This document shows, piece by piece, positions 21,131-32,820 of a DNA stretch of 64,000 bases (positions are counted from its first letter, which is position 1; each line of letters starts with the position of its first letter). Below the pieces are notes generated by a model. That model searched no databases and was not told the DNA's origin. It was given only the letters and a program-made list of their open reading frames with translations. Location of the stretch: NCBI GenBank assembly GCA_914767715.1, contig OU612069.1, forward strand, positions 4,650,001-4,714,000, given 5' to 3'. Made by a program: the position numbers and the translations under genes. This DNA is from Membranipora membranacea (lineage: Eukaryota; Bryozoa; Gymnolaemata; Cheilostomatida; Membraniporidae).

Positions 21131-22926
21131 AACCTTTAAGATTAGGGGTTTGCAGGGCCATTACAGCAGTTAAGACTCAAAGCGATAAATTATTGCCTGG
21201 ACAGCGTTTAAGCAGATAATCTTTCAAAGCTCTCAGATTATTATTATCGGCTGCATTGATTAATTTAGAATTTACAGTGACCACCAGACATTCTGTACAA
21301 ACAAGTTCTATTTTGTCATTGAATGATAGGCCTGTTTGATTTACTCTTGCTTTTCTCTACCCGTATACCATACAATTCAGGGCTTACTCCATGCTCAGAG
21401 CATCTTCAGCCAACAGAAAGCTGATGAAAGCCATTCACGCTAAAATATGCCGAGGAGTATACCAATGATCACTACTAATACTACATGCTATGACACCAAG
21501 TATGTGTTTTTTTTAGCATCAGCCAGCATATTTTCAGCAATATTTTTGTCAATCATTTGTTCTGTGGAGAATATGGCCTCATTCTCATATCACTTCTCTC
21601 CACTTAGGCATGTAAAGTTTTTTTACAAAGTAGATCCTCGCTCAACCAGTTAGCGATTTTTTACTTCATAATTAGCAAAGTTTTGTAATAATTCCTCTAG
21701 AATAGTTTGGCTGATGCATTCTAAAGATGCAATTGCTGCCAACATTGAAAGATTGCACAAAAGATAATGTAGGGTAGGGTAGAAGGTTGGGATGAAGGGA
21801 GTATCACAAGCTTTCATGCAACAGTTTGGCACTAATCACTCTCAACTCAAATGGACTGCTTTCGAGTTAAATTATGATGAAACGAAAAGAAAAGATTTGC
21901 CCAAATTGGGAAAGCTCTGAATTGTATGGTACATGAGTAGAGAGAAGCAAGAGTAAATCAAACAGGCCTATCATTCAATGACACAATAGAACTCGTTTGT
22001 ACAGAATGTCTGGTGGTCACTGTAAATTCTAAAGATGTCAATGCAGCCGATAATAATAATCTGAGAGCTTTGAAAGATTATCTGCTTAAAGGCTTTCCTG
22101 GCAATAATTTACCGCTTTAAATCTTAACTGCTGTAATGACCAAGTGTCTCATGATGACTTGTTACAAGTGCAATGGAATGTGTGTAAAGGATTAACAAAC
22201 AGTGTTAATTATACTTGATTGGACAATTAAAAATTTTGACAACAAGGATATCAAGGTAATTATGTAATTATGCCTGTTATTGGCTAACCTCCCTGCTTGT
22301 GGTACTCAAGCTGCCAGATTAAAATTTGTTACTTTAAATGGTGTTGCCACTAGTCTATCATTTTAATACTATCTGTACTAGTGCCAACACCTACTAGGGA
22401 ACTACCATCCATGAGTGAGATAGGAAAATGCCAAAATTGTTTCCTGTACACCATATAACTGAGATGGCTCAGAATAATTATAGTATAACATCAAGAGCTC
22501 CTTTGTAGACAGGAAATGAATATATACCAGGCTTACAATAGTTGATTTACCTTACCTTTCGATTTCCAACATGACAAAAAGAAAAGATTTGCCCCGGCCG
22601 GAATTTGAACCTGGGCCTCCCGCATCATGGTCTTCGATGCTACCTTGCACAGCAATATCTATTCATTACAACAGTTCTTGCCTGGTCATCTAAATCCAAA
22701 TTCATTGAATACAATGTCAATCCAATTATATAATATTGACTAGAACTGTAAAGGCTTGTATTAGAACTATACAATAGCAATAATGAACGTAATTTATATA
22801 GCAGGTAGGGTTAATTACTCAATAATGGTTGCTGGTTGGTTAATGATATATGGGTCAGTTTCGAACAATTCAAGAATTGTACAGAATTGTCCAACAAATC
22901 TTGGGTATGAAACGCAGTGTTATAAA

Positions 22927-23645
22927 GCCATACCCTAGAACCCCATTGGTATTTGGGTCTTCCAACTAAAACATACCGTAGAAGAGTAAAGTATTCATCG
23001 GAGGTTATGTCCGCATTATTGCACTGCTTGCAAAAGTGAGATTTATGGTTAGCCCACTTTCACTCAACCAACTTTCATATACACCCCAACCTTGACTAGT
23101 AAAAGTTGGTGTCAATACTAAGTTACCCCAAAAAAGCTAGACTAAACTCAAGTTTATGTTTAATTATTAATTTATTCGTCAATATACCAACAAGATTATC
23201 GCGGATAGTTTAATATAGTATAGACGGCCTCTATTGGATTGCCATCTTGTTAGATGAGGTAAAACAAAAACATTATACTACCAAAAAACTTTAGTTCCAC
23301 TTATCTTATTTTATATAATATTATTTTGCTGAAAGTGGTCAGTTTGAAATTAGGATTGACTGAAGAGAAAAGCACTTACACAGGTTTTCACCATAAAATT
23401 ATATGCTATATATAATCATATTTATATATGTTTATGGTCATTGCATAACAATTCGGCGCCTTATGAGTTGGCTGTACACAATGAAAGTTGCTCTGTCCAC
23501 GAAATCAACTTGAGGGTCAACAAAATTTAAATCTTATCTACAAACTCATTTTAAAGCTATTATTGCCAGTTGTAATTTTTACCTGGATAACGGAAGGAAT
23601 TACTCTAAATGAAGTTTCCTTAATCTTTTATTCTGTTGTTTGCAG
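22927..23645. other. gene A intron, no gene seen
   Basis: AT-rich sequence downstream of the fold-back. No supportable feature until the TTTGCAG acceptor at 23645. Confidence 0.5.
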
Positions 23646-23701
23646 CTGAAGGGAAAGAAGTTTTCAACAGAAAATGGTTGTCGGGACTAAGAAAACTGAG
23701 A
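23646..23701 (+). CDS. gene A short basic exon
   Basis: A 56-bp segment between TTTGCAG and GTAAGC. It begins with two bases that complete a codon, matching the upstream exon phase, and encodes EGKEVFNRKWLSGLRKLR. It ends on a codon boundary. Confidence 0.55.
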
Positions 23702-23869
23702 GTAAGCTTTCTTTGCTACAGCATAATATTGGTTGTATTTTGCAAGTAGGAAATTTCAAATTTTCCCATGCCAATCTCCCCAGAAGTCAGTATAACTCCG
23801 GTCCTCCTAGTTAGACTAAGAAGGGAAGTGGATTAGACAACGACAGAGTTTTATCTGTTGTCATTGACT

Positions 23870-24100
23870 TGTTCTAATTGGAGAATTTCAGAGCATTGCA
23901 TCATGGGACACTCTGTGATATGCCCACTGTTCACAGACCTCTCTGCTCTCTTTTGGAATCCCAAAAAGTTGCATCATGGGATATTCTAAAACATACCCAC
24001 TGCTTGTAAGTCTGATCTTTTTACCTGGGAATTCCATAAAATTGCATCATGGGGTGTTCTTCAGAATTCCTACTGTATATAAGCCTGCAAGTTCTACTGA
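23870..24100. repeat. ~74-bp tandem triplication
   Basis: TTGCATCATGGG occurs at about 23895, 23969 and 24042, followed each time by related ATTCT- or ACTCT- and CCCACTG-like sequence. The copies are diverged. It lies in a gene A intron. Confidence 0.6.
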
Positions 24101-24688
24101 GAAATTTGCGAAAATGACATTATGGTTTTTCTTTGACACGCCTGCAGTTTAAAGAACCTCTTCCTCTACTTGAAAATTCCAGACATTTGAATTGTTTGAT
24201 GTTCTTTGACACGCCCTTTCGTGGGTATCCTGTTTTGGTGTCACATGGCCTAACTCATTTGGTAGAGAAGAGAACAATACAAAATAGACGGATAAATCTG
24301 CAACACAGTAAGGCTGTGTATCTGATATCAGTAGTGAAATCAACCAAGATGTACATTATCGGGGTGAGTGTAGACCTAACATAGACATAGACGTAAATGT
24401 CTGTATTGTGTAACATAAGATGATGTTTAAATTAGTAGACAACGGCATTTTGTAACATGTTCACCTGTAAGATAAGTGTCTATCAGTCTCACAGTTATGA
24501 ATTGCATTTTAATCTCCAATTCAAACACTAAGTAAAAGAATGTTAGGGCAAATCGCAATATATTTTATGCAGATTTGCCGTCAAAAGTTTAATTCGCTTA
24601 TTGCAATGATGCTTTTAAGATTCATAGAAATCTTATTGGAGAGCATTAGATCAAAAATTAATCAATTTAAATGACTTTTCTATTTTAG

Positions 24689-25122
24689 ACGAGGAGGTAG
24701 ACCAGTATACACCACCAGGTCAGGGTACCAGTAGTAGAATCTGCTCTGTGACTCCTAACCTATCTCGCTCTTCTAGTAGTATCTAAGTCTCCGGCACATC
24801 AAGTCATACAAAGTGAAGACGGATCCTCTGGTGACATCAGCCAATCAGATGACTACCCTGTAGCCAACAACCAATCAGATGACTTCACTGTAGCTGACAG
24901 CAAATCAGATGAGCCCGCTGTAGCCGACAACATTCTTGAGTGTGAAGCCAATAAAGCTGTCAGGACAACAGTATCAGGTTCTCCAACACATGCTCAATCA
25001 ACCAATGACAACTCAGTAGATGATGGAGTTGCTGTCCTCAGCGGAGCTTCCTCAATTGACTACGGGGCAGGAGTCAAACCAGCCCTGACCCTCCCTTCGT
25101 CTCAGGCAGTTAGCTGTGCGTC
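24689..25122 (+). CDS. gene A large central exon, 5' part
   Basis: After acceptor CTATTTTAG the frame encodes a Ser/Thr/Pro-rich acidic segment that meets TAA at about 24783. The next frame continues openly to about 25122. It contains three consecutive ~10-residue repeats (QSDDYPVANN, QSDDFTVADS, KSDEPAVADN) and many Ser, Asp and Thr residues, consistent with a disordered protein. A LINE insertion (25123-25835) separates this from coding-like sequence that resumes at about 25836. Confidence 0.5.
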
Positions 25123-25835
25123 TTTTTTCTTTGAAGTTTGAAGTTTGTTTATTGCCTAAATTCTAATATCCATCCTGGGATAGGTTGATAGCATCGAATG
25201 TACAGCACATACATGGAAAAATAAAAATAAAAGGAGTCTGAGCTGCATTAGTTAAAAAATCGCATGTAAAATTCAAAAAAGGTATTTTGTCTTTTGGTTG
25301 TTCTACACTTGGATGGCCTATATTTATCTATTTTTGCTCTACGAGCAGATGTTCTGTTTGTGTTTATTTTAATACGAGAGTTCAAGGGGTGATTATCGTT
25401 GTCAGCTATTCTAGTGAAATGTTCACTGCAAGTGGTGTGCAGGAATGTTGTGATGGGTGGCAGTGCTAAATGGTCCAGCTTCTGCTCGTAGTTGTCAGAG
25501 AATGTTAGTACAATCCGAGTAGCAGAGCGCTGGATCCTCTCGAGTCGAGTGGTTTTTGTTGAGGGTTTCCCGGACAAATTTTCTTTTGTTTTGTCTGAGG
25601 AGTCGTTGGCAGATAGTTCTCAGTAGTTTGTGCGATGGGCAGCCTTTACGGTACGCCTCATTTTTGGCACAGATTACTTTGTGTAGTGTGTCGCTCATCC
25701 AGGGAGGTTTGTCGACCCGGACTTTGGTGGTTTTTATAGGGCAGTGATTATCAAGAATCTTAGATATAGTTTTGTTCATTTAATGAACTTTGCTGTTTAT
25801 ATCCTGGGTATTTAGTACTGAGGACCAAGACTGTT
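25123..25835 (-). pseudogene. internally deleted LINE fragment inside the gene A exon
   Basis: Minus-strand coding from about 25833 downward reads as the endonuclease-RT linker of a non-LTR element (NHCPIKTTKVRVDKPPWMSD, then KNEAYRKG). It then jumps near 25555 to a C-terminal segment (LERIQRSATRIVL ... RPSKCRTTKRQNTFFEF). The whole RT core is missing. The 3' end has an AAACTTC repeat tail (25136-25152 on plus). It differs from the 704-2940 and 62-63 kb family in this region. Confidence 0.8.
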
Positions 25836-28172
25836 CAGCTAATCCCTTCAGAACCATAAGCTTTCCAACTGTTGACAATGAAGCTGAGGAAAAACTTGTA
25901 GAGAGAGGGACAAAGAAGAAGAAGACAGTCGGGAGTACAGCCAGCGACGTTTCTCAGGCCCACAGTCGTGTTCCAGCAGATTCTTGTAGAGTGTTACCTG
26001 AGCCCACTCCTTTTCGAAACGTCCCAATCTTGAGATTAACATCCCAGTGCCAGAGGCCCCAAAATCCAGAAAGAGAAAGAAATCAGTACCCAGACAACAA
26101 AAGACACCACGCCCAAGGAAGCAAGCTGCTGCTAAAGCTCTGCAAAGAAAAAGGTAGCAGCGGGGGAAAACTGACACATTCTACTTCGTGTCCCAGGCTG
26201 GCTCTTAATGATGGCTTAGAATCATCCAATAAGTCACCTTGGTTCACACCTATTGCTAAAACGAAGCGCATATCCAACATTCAACAAAAAGGTAAGAAGG
26301 TTTCTGAGCACAAGCAAGATCAGAATGAGCCCATACAAACAAGTGAAAACACACAGCAAAGACGCTCATTCAGTCAAGATAATAGTATTGTCTATGGCTC
26401 AGTAACTTTACCATGGGAAGGAAGGAAAGTGTTCTCTTGAGTTAACCGCTCACATAGCTCTCATAACTCGGCTAGATTGGCTACAAAAGAATCAACTGAC
26501 CATGTTGTGGTTGATGAGGTTGTTCTACCTAGTGTGGAGAGTGAACGAATGGAGCCTATGCAGAAGCGTGATGACATTGAAGGGAATTCGCACTCTGGGC
26601 CTTCTCTGACCCTCAACTCTGTAATTAGTCCACATCAAGAACCTGAGGCCACATCAACAGAAGGCCCAGTGGTTGGGTCTGCTGCACCTGATAACGAATC
26701 GATTCTCTGTGAGAATGAAACAAATTTGGAAGTCAAAACCAAACCATTTACACCCAAACAGTTTCTGAAAACAGTTGATATCAAGCTGGCTGACAGCCCA
26801 AGTATAACCCAGGATCAACAGCGATCAGATGAAAATGAAATCAATGTTCAGGTTGACCCTGAGCCTGATGTTATGGGAAATCCCCTTTTGGAAAACCCAG
26901 GCTTGAGCGTAGCAACAAAAGGAACAACATCAAAAATCATGAAGTTCAAGAAGCCTGTTGCTAAGGCCGACAGTCCCCCAGCGGTTTAATTACGAGATAA
27001 GGTATGTGAAAAGTTTGCTGACGTGAGCTTGTCACAACAGATTAAGAATTCCCAAAAAGAACCTGTTGATGAAAGGCCCATCGTGAAAGATAGCATGAAA
27101 AAGGTGAACAAGAAAATCACTAAAAGTATGCAATTAAATGTCAGTTGGGCAGTTACTGGTCATTTTAACAATATTGCCTCAACACACATCTAAAACAAAG
27201 TACATGACGGTGGTGTCACACCTTCTAGTGCACTCTTATCTCATAGAAATCCATCAGAGAAGCATTGTGCTGTATCAGACGTTACACAGATAGACAACGA
27301 TACTGTGCCAGAAACACAGGATGCTCCTCCTGTCGCTACAGGAATGGGCGATGATGAGAAGTTTGAAACTGTACCTGAAACCCAACAGTCCAGGCTGGAG
27401 ACTGGCGGAGATGATGAGGCTGAGGTGTCAAAAACACCATCATAAGTTCAGTGTGACAGCGATAGTGCAGCTGACAAGGAACATGTAAACGCTCAGCCTA
27501 TTGAAAAAAATTACTGTCCCATCTCCAATCACAGTGCGGCCTAAGCGAGGTAGACCCGCTAAGAACACCCGGACAAGAACGCGATCGGAGCCTACTAAAC
27601 CAGCTACTACAAAGAGAGCAGCAAGTAAGCGAGCGAGGAGCCTATCAGAGCCACAACCCAGAGCACCTGCTGATGATGAGGAAATCAAAAGTGTGTAAAC
27701 CAAACCTAGAGTGTCATTCGCTGAAATAGTTAAGTATGCCATGACGCCGCGTACTAGAGGTAAAGCTATAGTGGTTATGTTTGAAACGCCTGAGTTAAGT
27801 GGTGCCATCACACCTATCAAGACTATACTGAAGTCAACTGGATCAACTCCTGGTAAAGAGTTACACGCAAATAGCTTTGATTGCTACAATGCTGTGGCCG
27901 GAGAGATAACTCCCAAGGCCATGCCTGCCAGTGATGGTTTGGTAGACAAAACTGGAGATGACGGATCGTCCAATTCAGATGACACTACAGTGAAGGCCGA
28001 TAGTATAGCAGCTCGCACTACGTTGAAGGACCATAATTCAGCAGATTACAACACTAAAGGGAAGGCCCATAATATAATGGATGACACTATAGTGAATGTC
28101 TGTAACCCATGTCTGGCTCAACATGAAAACAGCAGCAGCAGTCACTTCATGTTCATCTATCCACCTGTTGAG
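25836..28172 (+). CDS. gene A large central exon, 3' part: AT-hook and RVxF-like motifs, interrupted by stops
   Basis: A nearly continuous reading frame encodes about 780 residues rich in Ser, Thr, Lys, Pro and Asp. It is broken by in-frame TGA at 26438, TAA at 26987, TAA at 27190, TAA at 27446 and TAA at 27696, and by one frameshift in an A-run near 27512. About 37 stops would be expected in random sequence of this length, so it was or is coding. Motifs: an AT-hook-like VRPKRGRPAKNTRTR (about 27537-27581), and TKPRVSFAEIV (about 27699-27731), which fits the PP1-docking RVxF consensus and is followed by a TILK segment. It ends at a GTGAGT donor in phase 0. It resembles a chromatin or mitotic scaffold protein by composition only. 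Confidence 0.55.
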
Positions 28173-28597
28173 GTGAGTGATCAGATTGATTTAATCGAAT
28201 TTTGGTTATGGAGGACAATGAATTGAATTTCTTATGTTTTATTGAATTCTGTGTCTTGTTGTCATCGGGGTTTAACTATTTCCAAACAGAAATGATGAAT
28301 AATGAGGGACTATCAGCATATGCCCCAATGATTGCTCACAATTACAGATAAAAAGACACATACAACGAATAATTGCGTAAAGTAACAAGGTCTGTCATCA
28401 ATATACTGCTACGGTATTTGAGCCCATTTCTTCAAACACTTGGGAGTTGCCCTAACCGTCAGAGCTACACTGCCTTTTGTTCTATTGTGTTGGAGGTACT
28501 GTCTTGAAGCCCTTCTGATTTGCAAGCATTCATCTGAACAATCACAAATTCGACAAGCTGACACGAAATCATTTCAAGTTCTTTCTCTTTGCTGCAG
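28173..28597. other. gene A intron
   Basis: A 425-bp intron with a GTGAGT donor and a TTTCTCTTTGCTGCAG acceptor. No other feature was seen. Confidence 0.6.
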
Positions 28598-28757
28598 ACA
28601 AAACCGAAGACTAAAAACAGGCACAATAAGAGCATTGTCCATGATGTCTCCTCAGCCTTTGATGAGTTTGATAATAAGCTGAGAAACTTTCTACTTGATG
28701 AATCTATAAATGAGAATAAGAGAACTACCACACCTACGTCTCACCCTCATACACCCG
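28598..28757 (+). CDS. gene A exon (intact)
   Basis: Strong acceptor and a GTAACT donor; starts in phase 0 and ends in phase 1. It encodes a basic start (TKPKTKNRHNKS), then VHDVSSAFDEFDNKLRNFLL, and a Thr/Pro-rich end. The phases fit the exons on both sides, so the 3' half of this gene appears to be real and maintained. Confidence 0.72.
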
Positions 28758-29065
28758 GTAACTATACCTACATCTCAAAATCCCACAACCGCTAGTTATT
28801 TGTTTTTATATGTGTTGTATGAAGCGGGCATTGATTTTAGGAGATATCTGCTCACAACTTAAGGAACGACAATTAATATTAATGATCACTTGCTGCATTG
28901 CCTGCTTGGTAAGTTGTATAAGTAAATCTAATATCAAATAAATTGACTAACTGGAGGAATACAAGGTGGCTTGTACATTTTAATATGCCAAATGTTTAAG
29001 AAGGTGAATTCGTGACATGGATAGCGTGTTTCTGTGATTTTATTCATACTAATACCTTGACTCAG

Positions 29066-29233
29066 CAGAGAATGATGAGATGAGAGGTGGTAGTGACGGA
29101 GGATTGTTCTTCAGTCGTCAGAGAAAAGAAAGAATCTCCAGATACAGCCTTCTATCAACATGTCACGGCAAGTTCAAGTCTGTCTGTACCAGAAAATCTC
29201 TCAATACCAAAACCTCATCACAAAAACCAGCGC
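29066..29233 (+). CDS. gene A exon (intact, basic)
   Basis: Acceptor TTGACTCAG and donor GTAAGT; 168 bp, phase 1 at both ends. It encodes an ENDEMRGGSDGGLFFSRQRK start and a Lys/Ser/Thr-rich remainder. An alternative plus frame is also open but does not join in phase. Confidence 0.65.
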
Positions 29234-29670
29234 GTAAGTTGATAGTTTATTCTTGCAAGGATGTAAAGAAGGAGATGAAATATTAGATGCGCAACCTTTT
29301 TGGCTTCCTGCTTCAAGATGTTTTTATTTGTACTGTTTTGGGTTATATTTGTCGAGAGACCGTTCATATATATAATCTTCATTACTGAACCAATGATCAG
29401 CTTCTAAAAATTAGAGGCGACATTTAGAGGTTTCATCACAATATAAGTAAGGAAGGCAACCTGGGCATGAAAATAAAAACAGAAAAGAATGAGCAAGATT
29501 TTCCGAACAAAGTCCCAAAAATATATGCGCTCAGGATTATCGCTATCTGTTTTTGCTTCATGTTGTAAGATGTTATCTTTACCGCACGTTGGGCTCACAT
29601 TTTGACAGCAGGGACTTTCAGTTAATATCATTGAGATTATTTCTTGCAATTGGGTTCAACTCTTTCCTAG

Positions 29671-30064
29671 TCATTTGCTCGGAATATATATTGGAGCTGA
29701 GTGATTTGGAAACAATACCTTTAGCAGCTCTCTTTCGTCTAAGCAATGAACAACTGCAGGATCTCGATCCATTTAGCTCCGCACTTGAGATACAACTACA
29801 TCATGCAGCCGCTGCTGTATCGTCTAAACTCTTCTTTACAGTGACGCTGAGTTCATCTCTGGGTAAAATAAGATCCAGATCAGCATCAATACCTCCGAGT
29901 AAGTCGAACTCTAACTCAATCACCACAACACCTCACAAACCTAGAGCGACTGTCTCCAAAACACGGAAATCTAGAGCTGACACTACAACACGAGCAAAGA
30001 GTAGTTCTGCATTAACTGCCAAATCGCTCAAGTATACTGGGCTGGCTCCTTCTGTGTCCGCCAA
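29671..30064 (+). CDS. gene A exon (intact, helix plus Ser/Arg-rich tail)
   Basis: Acceptor CAACTCTTTCCTAG and donor GTAAGT; phase 1 in, phase 2 out. The first third is hydrophobic/helical (SDLETIPLAALFRLSNEQLQ, DLDPFSSALEIQLHHAAAAV) and may be a small folded or oligomerising segment. The rest is Ser/Arg/Lys/Thr-rich. No family is recognised. Confidence 0.7.
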
Positions 30065-30663
30065 GTAAGTATCTCAGCTGTGTTAGCTATCAAATTGTTG
30101 ACATAGAGAAGAGAAAGAACGGTGAATTTTTCGGCATGGTTATTCTCAACCTCTTCAGCATCATCGAACTAAATTTTTTTGTTTAGTTGCTGTTTTTCCT
30201 AATGTGTGCAGATATTTGCTTGACCCCCTTTCAACTAAACAGAATATGAAACTTTTCTTGTATGTTTCGATGTAATAGGCTTTTATCCATTACATAAATC
30301 CCACTACCATCACACTGGCATAGTCTGAGCATCCTATTTGCCGGTGAACAAGTCAGCAAGGGCAACTCCAAATACCGACAAAAATATCAGAGTTAATATC
30401 TAAGGTCTCCTTTAAGTTTCTATTATTTTGTGTGGGTATATCTTAGCGAGATTTCGTTATTTGGAATTTGGTTGACTATGGAATGCAACTGCCAGCTACC
30501 CAGGTAGAGTTTCAGTGCCTTAACCTTTGCCCCTTTGTTATCTGCATTTCTTGGACAACATTTCACTATTGAAATAAAATAAAAGTAATCAAATAATAGA
30601 AAGCACTAATAAAATATAATATAATAATAAAATAAATAATAATAAGTTAATTTTTAATCAAAG
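30065..30663. other. gene A intron
   Basis: An AT-rich 599-bp intron ending in a TAATAATAAGTT low-complexity tract before acceptor ATCAAAG. No other feature was seen. Confidence 0.6.
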
Positions 30664-30898
30664 GATGAGACACAGCGCCGGAGGAGATGACCCATACAAT
30701 ATGAGCAGTGATAGTTCACTGATAGGGCAGGATACAGACACACTGAGACGTCAGTGTTTCTCTGGTGTAGATAGAGCTCATATACAGAGTGACCTTCAGA
30801 TGACCTCGTCACTACTGGATATTAGTATTATATCGTCTGTAGAGAGCGAGCAATCTTATACTGATACACTCACAGCTCCTACTTATTTATATCATCAG
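30664..30898 (+). CDS. gene A exon (intact, acidic Ser/Thr)
   Basis: 235 bp, entering in phase 2 to match the previous donor and leaving in phase 0 at GTATAA. It encodes SAGGDDPYNMSSDSSLIGQD, then SSLLDISIISSVESEQSYTD. It is acidic and Ser-rich. Confidence 0.7.
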
Positions 30899-32017
30899 GT
30901 ATAATATGATCCTTTAAATCAGGGAGAATTGAAGGGAGAGGAACTTGCACTCCATGGGCCACGCCTCTTTTTATAACATGATCTAACTTTTGTTTTTGAG
31001 TTATGCCCCTTCGATTCTTCCTGTTTAAATGTACCAAATGTACCAAATAAGTCCCTCATCATTACAGGAGAGGAAGATTTACCATAGGTCTAGAGGAGTT
31101 AGTTTCTTTGCAGGAGAAAAAAATTCACGCTTGAAAAAGCAGAATCTGTGGTTATCTTGCATTTAAGCGGTTATGTGAACCCCTACCTTAACTCGCGAAG
31201 AATTTGTGCTTGCTAACATCTAGTCAATCCAAGACTAGCTAATATTTACAACTCTAGGGTGATAGTCTACTATTTGAGATTTACCATAGGTCTGGATTTT
31301 GTTCCTGCTTACATGTTTTCAGCAACAGATCCTCCCTTGAATCGGACAACGAGACTTACAATATAAAGTAATAGATTCTAGTCTGCTTTGTGTCCCCTTA
31401 AATCATGAAGATGGTAAGAGTATGGGCGAGATACAGAAGTCATGTTGTCTAATCATAACATAATTGAATTGATTGCCACAGTGGGATTTTCTTGGTTACC
31501 TGCCACTAAACTTCTCTCCAATGCAGAGAGGTTTGTCCCATCTAGAGTCTTGTGCTGGAAGCCATAATACTCATACAACACCCAGCTTCTCGGATTCCCG
31601 GATACACTGGCTTGTTAGAGTTTTAAGGCCAAAATCACAATCTGATTGTTCACTCAATGAATGAGCGATATCTGTTACGGTCTTTCTCAGAACTTTCTCC
31701 CTAATTGTTGGAACTATATACATTCTGAGTGAGCGAATTTAAGAGGAATTTTGTAGAATTGAAAGACCAAGTAAGTTTTTTTATCAATGTAGTAGTGATA
31801 ATTTGCTTCAGTAAAGTATCACTCATTCTAATTGAAGGACACTTTGGCTAGAATGATAGGCCTGCCACTACCAAATTATAATTAATTGCCGGTGCCGTTT
31901 ATTGAAGCCTGACCTTGGAGATCGCAGGTCCATGAAGTTAACAATTAGTAGACTATTCCTCACACTCAATATCCATGTAGCCGATGAATACTATCACATG
32001 TTCTTATTTTTAACAAG
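30899..32017. other. gene A intron
   Basis: A 1.1-kb intron. The open frame at 31473-31664 has no splice support and no recognisable composition. Confidence 0.55.
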
Positions 32018-32300
32018 GATGGAGACATACCGTTAGTATATTATAACAACGCTGCCCCTTATGACGATGATGATGATGAGAATTGTCCCCCCAGAAGCTC
32101 AACAGATGTTATATCTACGGGTCACCACAAACCAGTCAGCAGGTCAGCTGTCAAAACAGAGAGGCTGACTACTGCTTCTATAGACCACCCTGAAGCAGAC
32201 CACCTAGAAGCAGACCACCTAGATTCAGACCACCTAGAAGCGGACCACCCAGTAGTAGAACATAAAGCTCTGATAAAGGCTGTCAGCTCTACTGTCAAAA
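32018..32300 (+). CDS. gene A exon with EADHL repeats
   Basis: Acceptor TTTTTAACAAG and donor GTAGGT; phase 0 in, phase 1 out. It encodes DGDIPLVYYNNAAPYDDDDD, then a basic segment. Next come four or five tandem 5-residue units (DHPEA, DHLEA, DHLDS, DHLEA, DHPVV), encoded by 15-bp repeats near 32184-32260. The repeat number is likely to vary between alleles. Confidence 0.72.
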
Positions 32301-32670
32301 GTAGGTGAAACATTTAAATCTAAACCGATGGTCAGTACTAGATCAAGTTCAATCCATACGACTGCCTTCGGAATTGCTCCCTTCTACTGGTCACTGCGGC
32401 ATGACCAGTGGAGGGGAAGCAACACCTAATGCAGGCAAATAGACAAAACTTTGTGTAGGCCCGTATCCACAACTCAACGTCAAGTTCTGAGAGCTTTAGA
32501 GAATCCGATATTTGAATATTATTGCCATGGAAATTCAACTGGTTGATTAGACAGTAGTGTTTAATTTTTGAATCATTCACATAATTGATTTATGCGGTGG
32601 GCGTCTGACGAGGGGGGGGGTGAGTTGAGGGGGCTCAGACTAAAGTCTCTTGTTCTTATGCTGTGTACAG
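32301..32670. other. gene A intron
   Basis: A 370-bp intron containing a short G-run near 32613. Nothing else was seen. Confidence 0.55.
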
Positions 32671-32820
32671 GGGAGGCCAAAGATATCAACTCGACAGCTG
32701 ATAATGTGACAGCATCCGAAGTTAAAGTGGAGAAGAAAACTCCTAAAGTAGTGGATCCGAGCACAGCTAGTAGAGCTAAACAACCTGTTAAATCTAAAGC
32801 CATAAGAAAGTCAACAATGA
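32671..32820 (+). CDS. gene A exon (intact, Lys/Thr/Ser)
   Basis: Acceptor GTGTACAG and donor GTGAGT; phase 1 at both ends. It encodes EAKDINSTADNVTASEVKVE, then KKTPKVVD and a basic end (KSKAIRKSTM). Probably disordered. Confidence 0.72.

Larger units (their letters stand above)
18117..22926. mobile_element. ~4.8-kb fold-back with nested insertions
   Basis: The right arm (about 21914-22926) is the reverse complement of pieces of the left arm at 18117-18484, 19026-19349, 19849-19938 and 21158-21385. Examples: AATTGTTGGACAATTCTGTA at 18139 is mirrored near 22880, and GGAGGTTAGCCAATAACAGG at about 19284 is mirrored near 22280. The left arm has extra DNA of about 540 bp (18485-19025), a 499-bp MITE (19350-19848) and about 1.2 kb (19939-21157). 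The outer arms include a tRNA-like box B (GGTTCAAATCCCGG near 18428). No transposase is seen. The 18931-19446 open frame falls inside and resembles nothing known. Confidence 0.85.

Noticed and set aside
27125-27230. Small intron removing the TAA at 27190
   Set aside because: A GTATGC donor and a CACCTTCTAG acceptor exist, but joining them shifts the reading frame and creates a new stop.
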